From Imhoffiella purpurea (lineage in GTDB: Bacteria > Pseudomonadota > Gammaproteobacteria > Chromatiales > Chromatiaceae), in the NCBI RefSeq assembly GCF_000585215.1, contig NZ_AONC01000030.1, forward strand, positions 1 to 59,405: a stretch of 59,405 nucleotides of DNA, in the 5' to 3' direction. Position 1 is the stretch's first letter. Each line of letters starts with the position of its first letter. Both the position numbers and the translations under genes were made by a program. Shown piece after piece: positions 38,476-48,064 of the stretch. The notes below the pieces were generated by a model, which had not been told where the DNA came from, did no database searches, and was given only the letters and a program-made list of their open reading frames with translations.

Positions 38476-39776
38476 TGGATGCTCTCCGCGAGTCTGAACC
38501 CCTTGAATTGCCAGCGTTCGTGCGGGTAGAAGAAGTTGCGGTAGCTGAGCCGGACATGATTGCGCGAGGTGGCGCAGGATCCGCCGCGCAGAACCATCTG
38601 GTTGCACATGAACTTGCCGTTGTACTCGCCGAGCGCGCCGGCCGGGGCGCGGTATCCGGGATAGGCCAGATAGGCGGAGCCGGTCCATTCCCAGAGATCG
38701 CCGAAGAGCTGGCGCAGTCCCTCGCCATTCTCGGCCGGGCGCGGATGCAGCCAGGCGTCGTCGACGAAATTGCCCCTGATCGGCCGATCCGCGGCGGCCC
38801 GCTCCCATTCCGCTTCGGTGGGCAGGCGCTTGCCGGCCCAGGTGGCGAAGGCGTCCGCCTCGTAATAGCTGACATGACAGACGGGTTCGGCCGGGTTCAG
38901 CGGGCGCATTCCGGCCAGGGTCATGATCTGCCAGTCGCTCGGGTTCGGCGTTCCCTGGCCTTCCCAATAGAGCGGGTGGGTCCAGCCCTCGCGTTTCACG
39001 GTCGCCCATCCGTCCGAGAGCCAGAAGGCCGGGTTCCGGTAACCCCCGTCGGCGATGAATTCGAGGAATTCCCCATTGGTGATCAGCCGGTCGGCGAGTG
39101 CGAAGGGTTCGACGAAGACGCGATGGCGCGGGCGCTCGTTGTCGTAGGCGAAGCCTTCCGGGCCAGCCCCGAGTTCCATGAGACCGGCATCGAATCGGGT
39201 CCAGCCCAGCGGCGCCGGATCGGCGATCGCTGCCGACGGCAGGTCCGGCCGGTAGGCCGGGCGCAGCGGGTTGTGGGCGAGGTGGTGCTTGATGTCGGTG
39301 ACGAGGAGCTCCTGATGCTGCTGCTCGTGATTCAGGCCGATCCGCAGTCTCGGCCAGATGCGTGGCCAGTCGGATTCGGGGCCGTCCGCGATCAGCCGCT
39401 CCATGGCCGCGTCGACATGGTGGCGGTAGTCGTAGACCTCGGCCACGCTCGGACGCGACAGGAGTCCACGCTCCGGCCGGGGCCAGAAACCGGTTCCGGT
39501 CTGCTCGTAGTAGCTGTTGAACAGATATTCGAAGCGCGGATGGAAGACCTGATAGCCCGGCAGAAAGGGGCGCAGCAGGAAGGTCTCGTAGAACCAGGTC
39601 ACATGGGCCAGGTGCCATTTGGGCGGGCTGGCCTCGGGTGCCGTCTGGAGTCCATAGTCCTCGGTGATCAGCGGTTCGCAGAGCTGCTCGCTGAAATGGC
39701 GCACGCGCTCGAAGTCGCGCGAGATCCGGATCCGATCCGTTTCCATCTGGTCCGTCGGCGGCGATGTATCCTGCAT
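38472..39776 (-). CDS. egtB: ergothioneine biosynthesis sulfoxide synthase EgtB
   Basis: EgtB is a mononuclear iron enzyme that couples O2-dependent C-S bond formation between hercynine and a thiol donor. The 434-residue product has an N-terminal DinB-like domain with iron ligands in PKWHLAHVTWF near 51 and NHEQQHQE (HxxxHxE) near 148. A C-terminal formylglycine-generating-enzyme (FGE)-sulfatase domain follows, with KRLPTEAEWERAA, LWEWTGSAY and VLRGGSCAT. Whether the thiol donor is gamma-glutamylcysteine or cysteine cannot be read off. ATG 39776 has a strong GAGGAGG upstream. The first gene of egtBD. Confidence 0.92.
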   Translation of the reverse strand: MQDTSPPTDQMETDRIRISRDFERVRHFSEQLCEPLITEDYGLQTAPEASPPKWHLAHVTWFYETFLLRPFLPGYQVFHPRFEYLFNSYYEQTGTGFWPRPERGLLSRPSVAEVYDYRHHVDAAMERLIADGPESDWPRIWPRLRIGLNHEQQHQELLVTDIKHHLAHNPLRPAYRPDLPSAAIADPAPLGWTRFDAGLMELGAGPEGFAYDNERPRHRVFVEPFALADRLITNGEFLEFIADGGYRNPAFWLSDGWATVKREGWTHPLYWEGQGTPNPSDWQIMTLAGMRPLNPAEPVCHVSYYEADAFATWAGKRLPTEAEWERAAADRPIRGNFVDDAWLHPRPAENGEGLRQLFGDLWEWTGSAYLAYPGYRAPAGALGEYNGKFMCNQMVLRGGSCATSRNHVRLSYRNFFYPHERWQFKGFRLAESIQ

Positions 39777-40124
39777 GTCGTCCTCCTCGTGTTCCGGTGC
39801 ATGGAGGACAGAATGCGGTCGTGGCCGAGGATTTCCACCCTGTATCCTCGCGCCTCGATCGACAGCGGTCGGGTGCCGCGGGTCGGGGCGTTGGATGGGC
39901 GGCGCTGAGGGGAGAAAAGGGCCGAGAGGCCGGAGCAGGGGATGGACCCTCTCTTTAGAGCTGCTATGGATTAGGATGGGTGTTGGGATGCCTTTTCGGA
40001 TCCGAGCCTCGGGACGGGTTGGGTAACGGACGCGAATACCCCAAGTTAGGCGAGTCACGGATCCTTCTTCGACAGGAGCCAAATGCGACGGATCGGAGTC
40101 CGGATTCGTCCTCTGGAGCACATC
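39777..40124. other. egtB-LON gene divergent intergenic region
   Basis: This 348-bp stretch has no credible gene. It should carry divergent promoters for egtBD and the LON-domain gene. No hexamer pair stood out. An in-frame ATG at 40083 with AGGAG upstream could extend the LON-domain gene into it. Confidence 0.5.
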
Positions 40125-40787
40125 ATGACCCGAAATCCGTTTTTTCCGAAATTCACCGATCTGCCATCCGACCTCGCCGTCTTTCCGCTCGCCGGGGCCG
40201 TGGTCATGCCGGGCGTTCAGCTTCCGCTCAATATCTTCGAGCCCAGGTATCTGAACATGGTCGGGGACGCTCTGGCCTCGGATCATCTCATCGGAATGGT
40301 TCAGCCGACGAGCGAAACCATGGCGGAAGAGACCCCCGAGATCCATCGCGTCGGCTGTGCCGGTCGAATCACCTCCTACAGCGAGACGTCGGACGGACGC
40401 ATCGTCCTGGTGCTCACCGGGGTCTGCCGCTTTCAGGTGCGTGCCGAGATCGAGGGGCGCAAGGGATACAGGCGCGCATCCGTGGACTGGGAACGATTCG
40501 CCGCCGATTATCACAGCGAGACGCAGAAGATCCCGGACCGCTCGGGTTTTCTGTCCTCATTGAGGAGCTATTGCACCCTGCGGGGCGTCGAGATCCCCTG
40601 GGAGGATCTGGAGAAGATGAGCGACAGCGAGCTGATCAATCTCCTGTGCGCCCATCTTCCCCTGAGTCCGGAAGACAAGCAGGCGCTCATCGAGACCCTG
40701 TCGACCTTGGAGCGTGCCGCGTTGATGAGGGGATTGCTGGATATGGCGTCCGCGTCCAGCATGCGCGTCGCCGAGCACCGCCACTGA
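40125..40787 (+). CDS. LON peptidase substrate-binding domain protein
   Basis: The 220-residue product has the N-terminal LON substrate-binding (LAN) domain without any ATPase or protease part. It begins FTDLPSDLAVFPLAGAVVMP, with LPLNIFEPRYLNMV next and the helical part after about 120. Stand-alone proteins like this are common in proteobacteria and their role is not established. ATG 40125 has GGAG upstream and matches the family start. ATG 40083 would add 14 residues. It converges on the histidine kinase gene. Confidence 0.85.
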   Translation: MTRNPFFPKFTDLPSDLAVFPLAGAVVMPGVQLPLNIFEPRYLNMVGDALASDHLIGMVQPTSETMAEETPEIHRVGCAGRITSYSETSDGRIVLVLTGVCRFQVRAEIEGRKGYRRASVDWERFAADYHSETQKIPDRSGFLSSLRSYCTLRGVEIPWEDLEKMSDSELINLLCAHLPLSPEDKQALIETLSTLERAALMRGLLDMASASSMRVAEHRH

Positions 40788-40865
40788 CCGCCTTGTCCGG
40801 CAGTTGCGGCCCCATCCAGTCGAGTAGCCATGCTTCGAGAGGTTCGCGTCGGCCTGGATCCGCCG

Positions 40866-43523
40866 TCAGTCCACCTGTTCCAGGAGTTCCATCAGGACCC
40901 TCTGTTCCGCCGGCTTGACCAGGTGCCGATCGAAACCGGCGGCGGCGATGCGTTCCCTGGCCTGTTCGTGGCCGAGTCCGGTGAGCGCCACCAGCATCAG
41001 CTGCTTGGGATCCGGGAAGTCGGCCCTGAGTCGCTGGGCCATCTCCAGGCCGTCCATATCCGGAATGCCGATATCGAGAAAGGCGATTCGGGGACGGAAG
41101 CGCCGAGCGGCGGCGATTCCAGCGGCACCCGAATGGGCCGTTTCGACGCTATAGCCTAGAAGCTCGAGCAGCATCGCCAGTGCGCCCGCGACGTCCGCGT
41201 TGTCGTCCACCACCAGGATGCGCTTGAGGTCGGGTGCGGATGCCGGGATGGGACGGTCGGTCTCGGTCGCCGTCTCTTCGTGGGGCTGAGGCGTCTGGAT
41301 TCGCGGCAGCTGGAGTCGCATTTCGGTGCCGCGATCCACGCCGGCGCTGATGGCCTGGAGGTGTCCGCCATGCATTTCGGTGAGGCGTCTGGCGATGGCG
41401 AGTCCGAGACCCAGTCCTCCGCTCTGGGTGTCCGCAGGTCTCACGCCCGGCGCGAAGAGCGTGAAGAGCGAATCGATCTGCTTCCGGCTCATGCCCTGTC
41501 CGGTGTCGATCACCCGGATCAGGATTCGATCGCTGGTCGTCTCGGTCTCGACGCGCACCCGACCGCCCGCGGGCGTGTATTTCGCCGCGTTGACCAGCAG
41601 ATTGAGCAGAATCTGTGACAGCCGGACCGAATCGCCTTCGACCAGTACATCCGGACCGGGAAGGGTCCAGGTGAAATGGTGATGCCGCTCGTCCATCAGG
41701 GACTGCACGCCGTCGGCGACCTGTTGAACCATGTCGCTGACAGAGACCGGGCGCAGCTCCAGTTCCAGCCGGCCTTTGACGATGCGCGAGACATCGAGCA
41801 GGTCGTCCAGTAGCCGCCCCATGTGGGCCGTCTGCCGGTCGAGCACCTCCACGGCCCAGTGGATGCGCGGATCGTCGCCGATACCGACCCGGCGGATGAT
41901 CTCGACCGCGTTGCGGATGGGTGCCATGGGATTGCGCAGCTCGTGGCCCAGCATGGCGAGGAATTCGTCCTTGCGCTGGTCGGCCTGCCGCATCGCCAGC
42001 TCGGCGGCCTTTTCCTTGCGGATGTCGCGCGTGACGGTGGCGAATTGCAGGGGGCGGCCGGTCTCGGGGTCGTCGATCCGCAGGGCGTCCCAGTAGACGT
42101 CGATCGCCTCCCCGGTCCGGAAATGGCGGAAGCGGATCTCACCGGACCAGCGGCCCTCGCGGGCGATGATCGGAAGCACCTCTTGCCTGGCGAATGGCAG
42201 GTCTTCGGGATGAATGAAATCCTCGATACGGGCCGCCAGAACCGCCTCGTCACTGTCCAGTCCGACCAATGCCTTGCCGGCTGGGTTGAGATAGATGCCG
42301 CGCTCGTCGAGGTCGGCGATGCCGATGAAATCGGAGGAGCATTCGACGACGGTGGCCAGCTCGCGCGCGCGGGCCTCGGCCTGGCGTCGGGCGGTGATGT
42401 CGATGATGGCCGCGACCGCCTTCAGCGGGTAACCCGTTTCGTCGCGAATGAAGGTGGCATTGACCAGGCCCCAGACGATTCGGCCGTCCTTGCGGACATA
42501 GCGTTTCTCGGTGAAATAGTCGGCCTGTTCGGGCTGCATCGCGCGCCTGAAGCTCAACAGGTCCTGCTCGCGATCCTCAGCATGGGTGAGCTCGTAGAAG
42601 GTCTTGCCCAGCAGTTCGTCCGCGGAGTAACCCAGGATCCGGCAGAGGCGCTGATTGGCGCTCAGGATGCTTCGCGTCTGGGGGTCGATGAGCGCCATGC
42701 CGACGGTCGCCAGTTCGAACATGAGACGGAACTGGTTCTCGCTCTCGCGCAGGGCCTGTTCGACCTGCATGCGGTCTGTGACGTCGCGGTTGCTGGCGCG
42801 CTTGCCGGCGAAATCGCCATTGGATTCGAACACGGCCTGGCAGATCTGCTCGATCCAGCGAATCTCGCCATCCGCTCTGAGGATGCGGAAGGTCTGAGTG
42901 TCGGGTTCACCTTCGCTGCAGCGCCGGAGCAGGTGCGCCATGACCGCCGCGCGGTCGTCCGGGTGGACGATCCGTTCCAGCAGATCGGGATCGATGAAGA
43001 AGGCGGAGGGCTCGTATCCGCTGACGCGTGCGCTGGACGGCGACATCCAGCGCAGACGCCCTCCCGGCGCGATCCAGTACTCCCAGTCGTAGGTGTAGTC
43101 GGCGGCCAGACGGTAGCAGTCGGCCGTGTCCGCCATGGCCTCCCGGGTCAGTAGGGATCGTGTGACGTCGAGAATGCAGACGTTGATTCCGTGGACCGAT
43201 CCGTCCGGGGCCCTTATCGGGGCCAGGGTGACATCGAATCGCCGCGTCCCGACCGGGTCCGGCAGGGTCAGCCCGAGCCGCTCCGCGCGCGCCTCGTCCC
43301 ATGCGCGCCGAGCGGCGAGAATGAACTCCGTGGAGGCCGTCAGGCGTTTGGCCCAGCCGGGTACCTGGAGATGGCTCGCATCGTTCGTTCCCCGATGGTC
43401 CGCGGCATAATGCCAGTTCGGCTGCAGTTGGACATCCAGGATGCACAAAGCGATGGCGATGTCGGCATCGGTTGCGGTCGAGCGACACTGTGCCGGGTGC
43501 GAAACGCTGAGTTCGGAGGGCAA
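40866..43523 (-). CDS. multi-PAS hybrid sensor histidine kinase
   Basis: The 885-residue protein has no obvious membrane segment, so it probably senses a cytoplasmic cue. About four PAS domains fill residues 20-515 (for example YSADELLGKTFYELTHAED and the PAC-like VRKDGRIVWGLV). The HisKA phosphoacceptor is in LGHELRNPMAPI near 527. The HATPase has NLLVNAAKYTP (N box), DTGQGM (G1) and GGLGLGLAIA (G2). A C-terminal receiver has VDDNAD, the phospho-Asp in FLDIGIPD near 818, ALTG and the Lys in LVKPAE. No output regulator gene lies nearby. The TTG start at 43523 has no ribosome binding site, so the true start is uncertain. Confidence 0.85.
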   Translation of the reverse strand: MPSELSVSHPAQCRSTATDADIAIALCILDVQLQPNWHYAADHRGTNDASHLQVPGWAKRLTASTEFILAARRAWDEARAERLGLTLPDPVGTRRFDVTLAPIRAPDGSVHGINVCILDVTRSLLTREAMADTADCYRLAADYTYDWEYWIAPGGRLRWMSPSSARVSGYEPSAFFIDPDLLERIVHPDDRAAVMAHLLRRCSEGEPDTQTFRILRADGEIRWIEQICQAVFESNGDFAGKRASNRDVTDRMQVEQALRESENQFRLMFELATVGMALIDPQTRSILSANQRLCRILGYSADELLGKTFYELTHAEDREQDLLSFRRAMQPEQADYFTEKRYVRKDGRIVWGLVNATFIRDETGYPLKAVAAIIDITARRQAEARARELATVVECSSDFIGIADLDERGIYLNPAGKALVGLDSDEAVLAARIEDFIHPEDLPFARQEVLPIIAREGRWSGEIRFRHFRTGEAIDVYWDALRIDDPETGRPLQFATVTRDIRKEKAAELAMRQADQRKDEFLAMLGHELRNPMAPIRNAVEIIRRVGIGDDPRIHWAVEVLDRQTAHMGRLLDDLLDVSRIVKGRLELELRPVSVSDMVQQVADGVQSLMDERHHHFTWTLPGPDVLVEGDSVRLSQILLNLLVNAAKYTPAGGRVRVETETTSDRILIRVIDTGQGMSRKQIDSLFTLFAPGVRPADTQSGGLGLGLAIARRLTEMHGGHLQAISAGVDRGTEMRLQLPRIQTPQPHEETATETDRPIPASAPDLKRILVVDDNADVAGALAMLLELLGYSVETAHSGAAGIAAARRFRPRIAFLDIGIPDMDGLEMAQRLRADFPDPKQLMLVALTGLGHEQARERIAAAGFDRHLVKPAEQRVLMELLEQVD

Positions 43524-43662
43524 GGGGGGTCGATGATTCGGGGTATGATCCTTACGTGCGGCGACGATACTCGTGGCTCATGGAGGCTTCAACCTTGAAA
43601 TCGACCCCTTGGGCGTCTAAGTCGGTGTCCAATGACATCACTCAATGGGGAGGATTCTCATC

Positions 43663-43989
43663 ATGGCTGTCACTCTCACTGAAGCGGCCGCCCGGCACGT
43701 TGCGAACATGCTGGCCAAGCGTGGCCATGGGGTCGGTCTGCGCGTCGGAACCAAGAAGAGCGGTTGCAGCGGCTACAGCTACGAGGTCGACTATGCGGAC
43801 GATCTGGGGGCTTGCGACCAGATCTTCGAGAGTCATGGGGTCAAGGTGGTCGTCGACACCGAGAGCATGGAGCGCATCGACGGCATGGAAATCGATTTCG
43901 TGAGATCGAACCTGCTCAATCAGGGATTCGAGTTCAACAATCCGAACGCCAAGAACCCTTGTGGCTGCGGCGAGTCGTTCAGCGTCTGA
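43663..43989 (+). CDS. iscA: HesB/IscA-type iron-sulfur carrier protein
   Basis: The 108-residue A-type carrier holds an Fe-S cluster or iron for transfer to apoproteins. The three family cysteines are present: one in KSGCSGYSY near 35 and two in the C-terminal CGCGESF. The start MAVTLTEAAARHVANML is typical, with GGGGAGG upstream. The open frame from ATG 43645 adds six residues. It is paired with a sufE-like gene rather than an isc or suf operon, so the exact paralog (IscA, SufA or ErpA type) is not certain. Confidence 0.85.
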   Translation: MAVTLTEAAARHVANMLAKRGHGVGLRVGTKKSGCSGYSYEVDYADDLGACDQIFESHGVKVVVDTESMERIDGMEIDFVRSNLLNQGFEFNNPNAKNPCGCGESFSV

Positions 43990-44037
43990 GTGGATCCCGG
44001 ATCCGGCGCCAAGCATAGACAGGTGGCAAGCGTAGCC

Positions 44038-44466
44038 ATGCTCAACACGGAAATCAGCGAGATCATCGACAATTTCGAGCTTCTCGGGGACTGGGATCAG
44101 CGCTATCAGTATCTGGTCGAACTCGGCGAGCGACTGCCGGCCATGGCCCCGGAGGATAAGACCGATGCCAACCGGGTCATCGAGTGCATGAGTCTGGTGC
44201 ATGTCTGTGCCCGACCGGATCCGGATCCCTCGCGAGCGGGGCTCGTCCGCTATCAGGGCGACTGCGATACGGCCATCATCAAGGGGGTCGTGGCACTGCT
44301 GGTGGGGCTGTTCTCGGGCAAGACGTCTGCCGAGATCGCGGATTTGGATGTGGACGCCCTGTTCGAGGGACTGCATCTGCAGGAGCACCTCAGCCCGAAC
44401 AGACACGTCGGCGTCTATGCCATCGTGGATAAGATGAAGCGTCAGGCTACGGCCTTGGAACACTGA
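44038..44466 (+). CDS. sufE: SufE family cysteine desulfurase-associated sulfur acceptor
   Basis: SufE-like proteins accept persulfide sulfur from a cysteine desulfurase. The 142-residue product shows the family layout: IIDNFELLGDWDQRYQYLVELGERLP at the start, the acceptor-loop region with a cysteine (NRVIECMSLVHV), and the helical C-terminus LGLQEHLSPNR-like (here LHLQEHLSPNRHVG). The loop differs from the classical GCQSQVW form but keeps one cysteine at the expected place. ATG 44038 gives a normal length. GTG 43990 would add 16 unlikely residues. Confidence 0.85.
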   Translation: MLNTEISEIIDNFELLGDWDQRYQYLVELGERLPAMAPEDKTDANRVIECMSLVHVCARPDPDPSRAGLVRYQGDCDTAIIKGVVALLVGLFSGKTSAEIADLDVDALFEGLHLQEHLSPNRHVGVYAIVDKMKRQATALEH

Positions 44467-44467
44467 G

Positions 44468-44510
44468 GCCGGGACCGATCCGTGGGGGCAGTGGATCGTC
44501 CGTGCCCGGC
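44468..44510 (+). terminator. hairpin after sufE
   Basis: A long imperfect hairpin starts 2 bp after the sufE stop. GCCGGG pairs with CCCGGC, and CGATCC pairs with GGATCG inside it. No U tract follows, so it may be a stabiliser or a Rho-type 3' end. Confidence 0.45.
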
Positions 44511-44709
44511 TTCAGAGATCGTCTAAGCGATTCAATCTAGATGCGTTTCTGGTTTTGCACCGCACGCAAGAAAAGTTTTGGATTTATTTAATCCAGGTCA
44601 TGGATCCGTCGACTGGCACCCTCCTTGGACGAGGTTTGCACACTGTGAATCCAATATACTTAGTTGGAGAGGATTCGTGCATCTTTCAGTTGTAGACGAG
44701 GAGGCGAAC

Positions 44710-45291
44710 ATGAAAACCTTTCTGAAATGCCTCGCGATCCTGCTCGCGATGACGCCTTTGATGGCGGAGGCCGAGGACTGGTACGTGGGGACGACCTTCG
44801 TTGAATCGGGCGACACCCATGCCTGCATCATCGCCCGATTCAAGGCGGTCGACGGTTCCTATACCCTGAGCCAAGCGGATGCCATCTACGATCTCGTTTC
44901 GTCGGCCTTGGTCGATCAGGATCTTGGTTCGGTCAAGGTGGATTCCGACATGCCTTCCACGAACCACGATAACGGCTACACGGGCGAGGGGCTGGCCAAC
45001 TACTTTATCTCGCAGGGGACAGGCGTGTGCACTATAGGTGGTGTACCGGTGGACGCGGTCATTTTCCTCAGTGCCTTCCGCTGTGAGTATCAGAATGAGA
45101 ACCAGATGTGCTTCAGGCTCTATGTGGACCTGGGCGAGCTTGACATGAGGTCGGTCGGGGTTCCTCAGGGGCCGGCGACGATCGGTGGCATCTTCATCAA
45201 GCGCGAGGTTTGGGACGCGGCCTTCGCTATGATCTTGGAGAATCCGGGTCTGATCGACCAGATACCGGATTCGAACGACATTCTCTATTAG
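44710..45291 (+). CDS. secreted protein of unknown function with four cysteines
   Basis: I do not recognise this family. The 193-residue product has a signal peptide (MKTFLKCLAILLAMTPLMAEA, cleavage before EDWYVG). The mature part carries four cysteines (HACII, GVCTIG, FRCEYQ, QMCFRL), compatible with two disulfides in the periplasm. It is acidic and has no TM or cofactor motif. GGAGG lies just before ATG 44710, a strong ribosome site. It stands alone between sufE and the oppositely oriented molybdenum hydroxylase, so no operon partner hints at a role. Confidence 0.8.
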   Translation: MKTFLKCLAILLAMTPLMAEAEDWYVGTTFVESGDTHACIIARFKAVDGSYTLSQADAIYDLVSSALVDQDLGSVKVDSDMPSTNHDNGYTGEGLANYFISQGTGVCTIGGVPVDAVIFLSAFRCEYQNENQMCFRLYVDLGELDMRSVGVPQGPATIGGIFIKREVWDAAFAMILENPGLIDQIPDSNDILY

Positions 45292-45450
45292 CGACATCTC
45301 GCATTCAGGACGAGCCGCTATAGGTGAGGGTGTCTTCCATGACCCAAGCCCCAGATGATCTCTCGCTCGTTTCCGGGTGAGTTTCTTCGCTGAACGACGG
45401 TTGCGCCCGACTCATGGTCGGGTGCGCCTGTCATCGATTTGGTCCAGGAT

Positions 45451-47607
45451 TCAGCTCAGCCGGATCGGCAATGTTCGAATCCGCTGTTTCGTCAATGCAA
45501 AAAGCGCATTGGCGACAGCGGGGGCCATGACGGGTATGGCGAGCCCGCCGACGCCACCTGGCTCGGCGTCGCTGGCGACCAGATGGACCGAGACCTCCGG
45601 CATTTCGTGTGCTTTCAAGGGCGTATAATCGCTCAGGCACCTCTGGTCGACGCGTCCCTTGGTCAGGGTGATCTTCCCCTTGAGGGCAGCCGTCAGGCCG
45701 AACGCCACCCCGCTTTCGATCTGGGCCCGCACGGACTGGGGATTGATCGCCTGTCCGCAATCGACCGCGCAGAGGATTCGGTGCACGTGGATGTCGGCGT
45801 TCTCCACTGATACCTCGGCGATGGCTACGATCAGGCTGCCGAACGCCTCGGCCAGCGCGAGACCCCGGCCTCGACCCGAGGCGGGCGGCTTGTCCCAGTC
45901 CGCCTCTCGAGCGGCCTCGTTCAATAGTGCTAGATGCCGTGGCCGATCCGCGAGATGGTTGCGCCGTAGCTGCAACGGATCCCGATCGGCCAGGTGTGCC
46001 AACTCGTCGATGAAACACTCGGCGGCGAAGCTATTGTGGTCGTAGCCGCCGCCCGGCCAGAGTCCGATCGGAACCTGGGTGTCGGCGCGGCGATATTCGA
46101 TACGCTGATGAGGAACCCTGTAGGGGAGGTCGGCGGCCCCGGCCATCATGCAGGGATCGATCCCGTCACGGATCTCGTCCGGTGCGATCCGCGCGAGAAC
46201 CGAGGGGCCGGCGACGCGATGGAACCAGGCCGTCAACCGACCCTCGGCATCGATTCCGCCACGCAGCCGATGCAGGCTCATGGGCCGGAAGAAATCGTGC
46301 TGGAGGTCGTCCGCGCGGGTCCAGACGACCTGCACCGGCCGCTTGAGCAGCTGCGACAGCTCGACGGCATCGACGACGAAATCCTGCTCGCGGCGCCGCT
46401 CGAAGCCGCCGCCGAGAAAGGTCGTATGGACCGCGATGCGGTCCTTCGGCAGACCTGTGATCCGCTCGGCCGTCGCCTGGGTGCGCCCTTGCGCCTGGGT
46501 TGGGACGTAGATGTCGCAGCGTTCGGTCGTGACGTCCGCCGTGCAGTTCATGGGTTCCATGCAGGCATGGGCCTGAAAGGGCACCTCGTAGACGGCCTCG
46601 ATCTGGGCGTGCGAGCCATTGAGTGCCGTGCTCACGTCTCCATCCTTGCGGGCGACGGCGGCGCGGCCCTTGAGGGCGCCCTGCAGTCGATCGCGGATGC
46701 GGTTGGAGTCCGCCGCCGGGTTGGCGGACGGCCGCAGGCTGAGTTCGAGCTTATCGCGTCCGCGCAAGGCGGCCCAACTGGTCTTGGCGATCACTGCAAT
46801 GCCATAGCGGACGGCGAAGACATCCAGCACCCCGGGGATCTCGAGCGCGGCCTCGGAGCGCCAGCCCGTGATGCGTCCACCGATGACCTCGCAGCGCGCG
46901 ATCGACGCATAGAGCATTTCGGGCAGCTTGATGTCGAGACCGAAGCTGGCGGCTCCGAGCACCTTGTCCGGGCTGTCGATCCGTGGCTGCGGTGTGCCGA
47001 TGAGGGTCCAGGCGTCGCTCGGTTTGAGCTTGGGCGCGGGTGGCAGAGGCAGCCGCGAGGCCGTTTCGGCCAGTTCGGCGTAGGACAGATTGCGCGGATC
47101 CTCGGCGAGATGGACGCGCCCGCGGCGGGCCGAGCATCGGCTGTCGGGTACGGACCAGATGGTGGCTGCGGCCGCGATCAGGAGTTGACGCGCGACCGCC
47201 CCCGCCTCGCGCATGATCTGCCAGGCATCGCGGATCGAGGTGCTTTCGCCGGTCGCCTGCTCGCCCAAGAGGTGATTGGTGTAGGCTGAGCCGACCGGTG
47301 CCTGCTCCACCTGGATTTGATCGAGCCCGACCTCCAGTTCCTCCGCCATGAGCATCGCCAGGCCGGTTGCGATTCCCTGTCCCATCTCGGAGCGCGCGAT
47401 GACCAGCAGAATGCGTCCATCGGTATGGATGCGGATCCATGCGTTGGGAGACAGGATGCCGTTATGCTGGCTCGAATCCTGAGTGTCGGACTCCGGTTCT
47501 GCCCGGGCCTGGAACAAGATGCCGAGTGCCAGTCCGCCGCCAGTGGCCGCTCCTATTCGCAGCAGGGCGCGTCGGCTGAGGCGAAGCTCTGCAAGGGGGC
47601 TAGCCAT
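45451..47607 (-). CDS. IorB-type molybdopterin-binding hydroxylase large subunit
   Basis: The 718-residue protein belongs to the xanthine dehydrogenase/aldehyde oxidase family, closest in build to isoquinoline 1-oxidoreductase beta (IorB). A Tat signal is at the N-terminus ([16 protein letters not shown]), so the folded enzyme is exported. Molybdopterin motifs include [42 protein letters not shown] and [12 protein letters not shown]. The segment where the family has its catalytic Glu (GxGE) reads GGVGGLAIP here, so that Glu appears to be missing. The substrate is unknown. ATG 47607 overlaps the end of the small-subunit gene. Confidence 0.88.
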   Translation of the reverse strand: MASPLAELRLSRRALLRIGAATGGGLALGILFQARAEPESDTQDSSQHNGILSPNAWIRIHTDGRILLVIARSEMGQGIATGLAMLMAEELEVGLDQIQVEQAPVGSAYTNHLLGEQATGESTSIRDAWQIMREAGAVARQLLIAAAATIWSVPDSRCSARRGRVHLAEDPRNLSYAELAETASRLPLPPAPKLKPSDAWTLIGTPQPRIDSPDKVLGAASFGLDIKLPEMLYASIARCEVIGGRITGWRSEAALEIPGVLDVFAVRYGIAVIAKTSWAALRGRDKLELSLRPSANPAADSNRIRDRLQGALKGRAAVARKDGDVSTALNGSHAQIEAVYEVPFQAHACMEPMNCTADVTTERCDIYVPTQAQGRTQATAERITGLPKDRIAVHTTFLGGGFERRREQDFVVDAVELSQLLKRPVQVVWTRADDLQHDFFRPMSLHRLRGGIDAEGRLTAWFHRVAGPSVLARIAPDEIRDGIDPCMMAGAADLPYRVPHQRIEYRRADTQVPIGLWPGGGYDHNSFAAECFIDELAHLADRDPLQLRRNHLADRPRHLALLNEAAREADWDKPPASGRGRGLALAEAFGSLIVAIAEVSVENADIHVHRILCAVDCGQAINPQSVRAQIESGVAFGLTAALKGKITLTKGRVDQRCLSDYTPLKAHEMPEVSVHLVASDAEPGGVGGLAIPVMAPAVANALFALTKQRIRTLPIRLS

Positions 47608-48064
47608 TCTGGGACTCGGGGTTGGCGGTTCGGTGAATGGCTCGGCGGATGCGGTTGTAGGATCCGCAACGGCAGAGAACCTCCGACATGGCCGCATCGA
47701 TCTGGGCGTCCGTCGGGCGTGGGTACTTGGCCAGCAGGGCGTCGGCGGTCATGAGCTGGCCGCTTTGGCAATAGCCGCATTGGGCGACCTCTTCGACGAT
47801 CCAGGCAAGCTGCAGCGGATGTCGTCCGTCGGGCGACAGTCCCTCGATCGTCTTGACGGAATGGTTCGCCGCCGCCGAGAGCGGCGTCTGACAGGCGTTG
47901 ACCGGTTCGCCGTCGAGTTGGACGATGCAGGCCCCGCATTGGCCTTCGCCGCAACCGTATTTGGTTCCAGTGAGCCCGAGGTGGTCGCGCAGGACCCACA
48001 GCAGAGGTGTGTCTGGATCCAGGTCGAGTTCCAATGGCTCGCCATTCAGTGTCACGGAGATCAT
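47600..48064 (-). CDS. IorA-type (2Fe-2S) small subunit of molybdenum hydroxylase
   Basis: The 154-residue electron-transfer subunit binds two [2Fe-2S] clusters. The plant-type ferredoxin domain has [10 protein letters not shown] and the later Cys in VNACQTP. The four-helix domain has [11 protein letters not shown] and [14 protein letters not shown]. It lacks a signal peptide and is expected to be exported with its Tat-bearing partner. Start ATG 48064 ([16 protein letters not shown]) is preferred over the longer frame. The 3' end overlaps the large-subunit gene by 8 bp. Confidence 0.92.
   Translation of the reverse strand: MISVTLNGEPLELDLDPDTPLLWVLRDHLGLTGTKYGCGEGQCGACIVQLDGEPVNACQTPLSAAANHSVKTIEGLSPDGRHPLQLAWIVEEVAQCGYCQSGQLMTADALLAKYPRPTDAQIDAAMSEVLCRCGSYNRIRRAIHRTANPESQNG

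Noticed and set aside
41823-43154. 443-codon plus-strand frame within the histidine kinase gene
   Set aside because: The minus strand carries consistent PAS, HisKA, HATPase and receiver motifs. The plus frame is a shadow.
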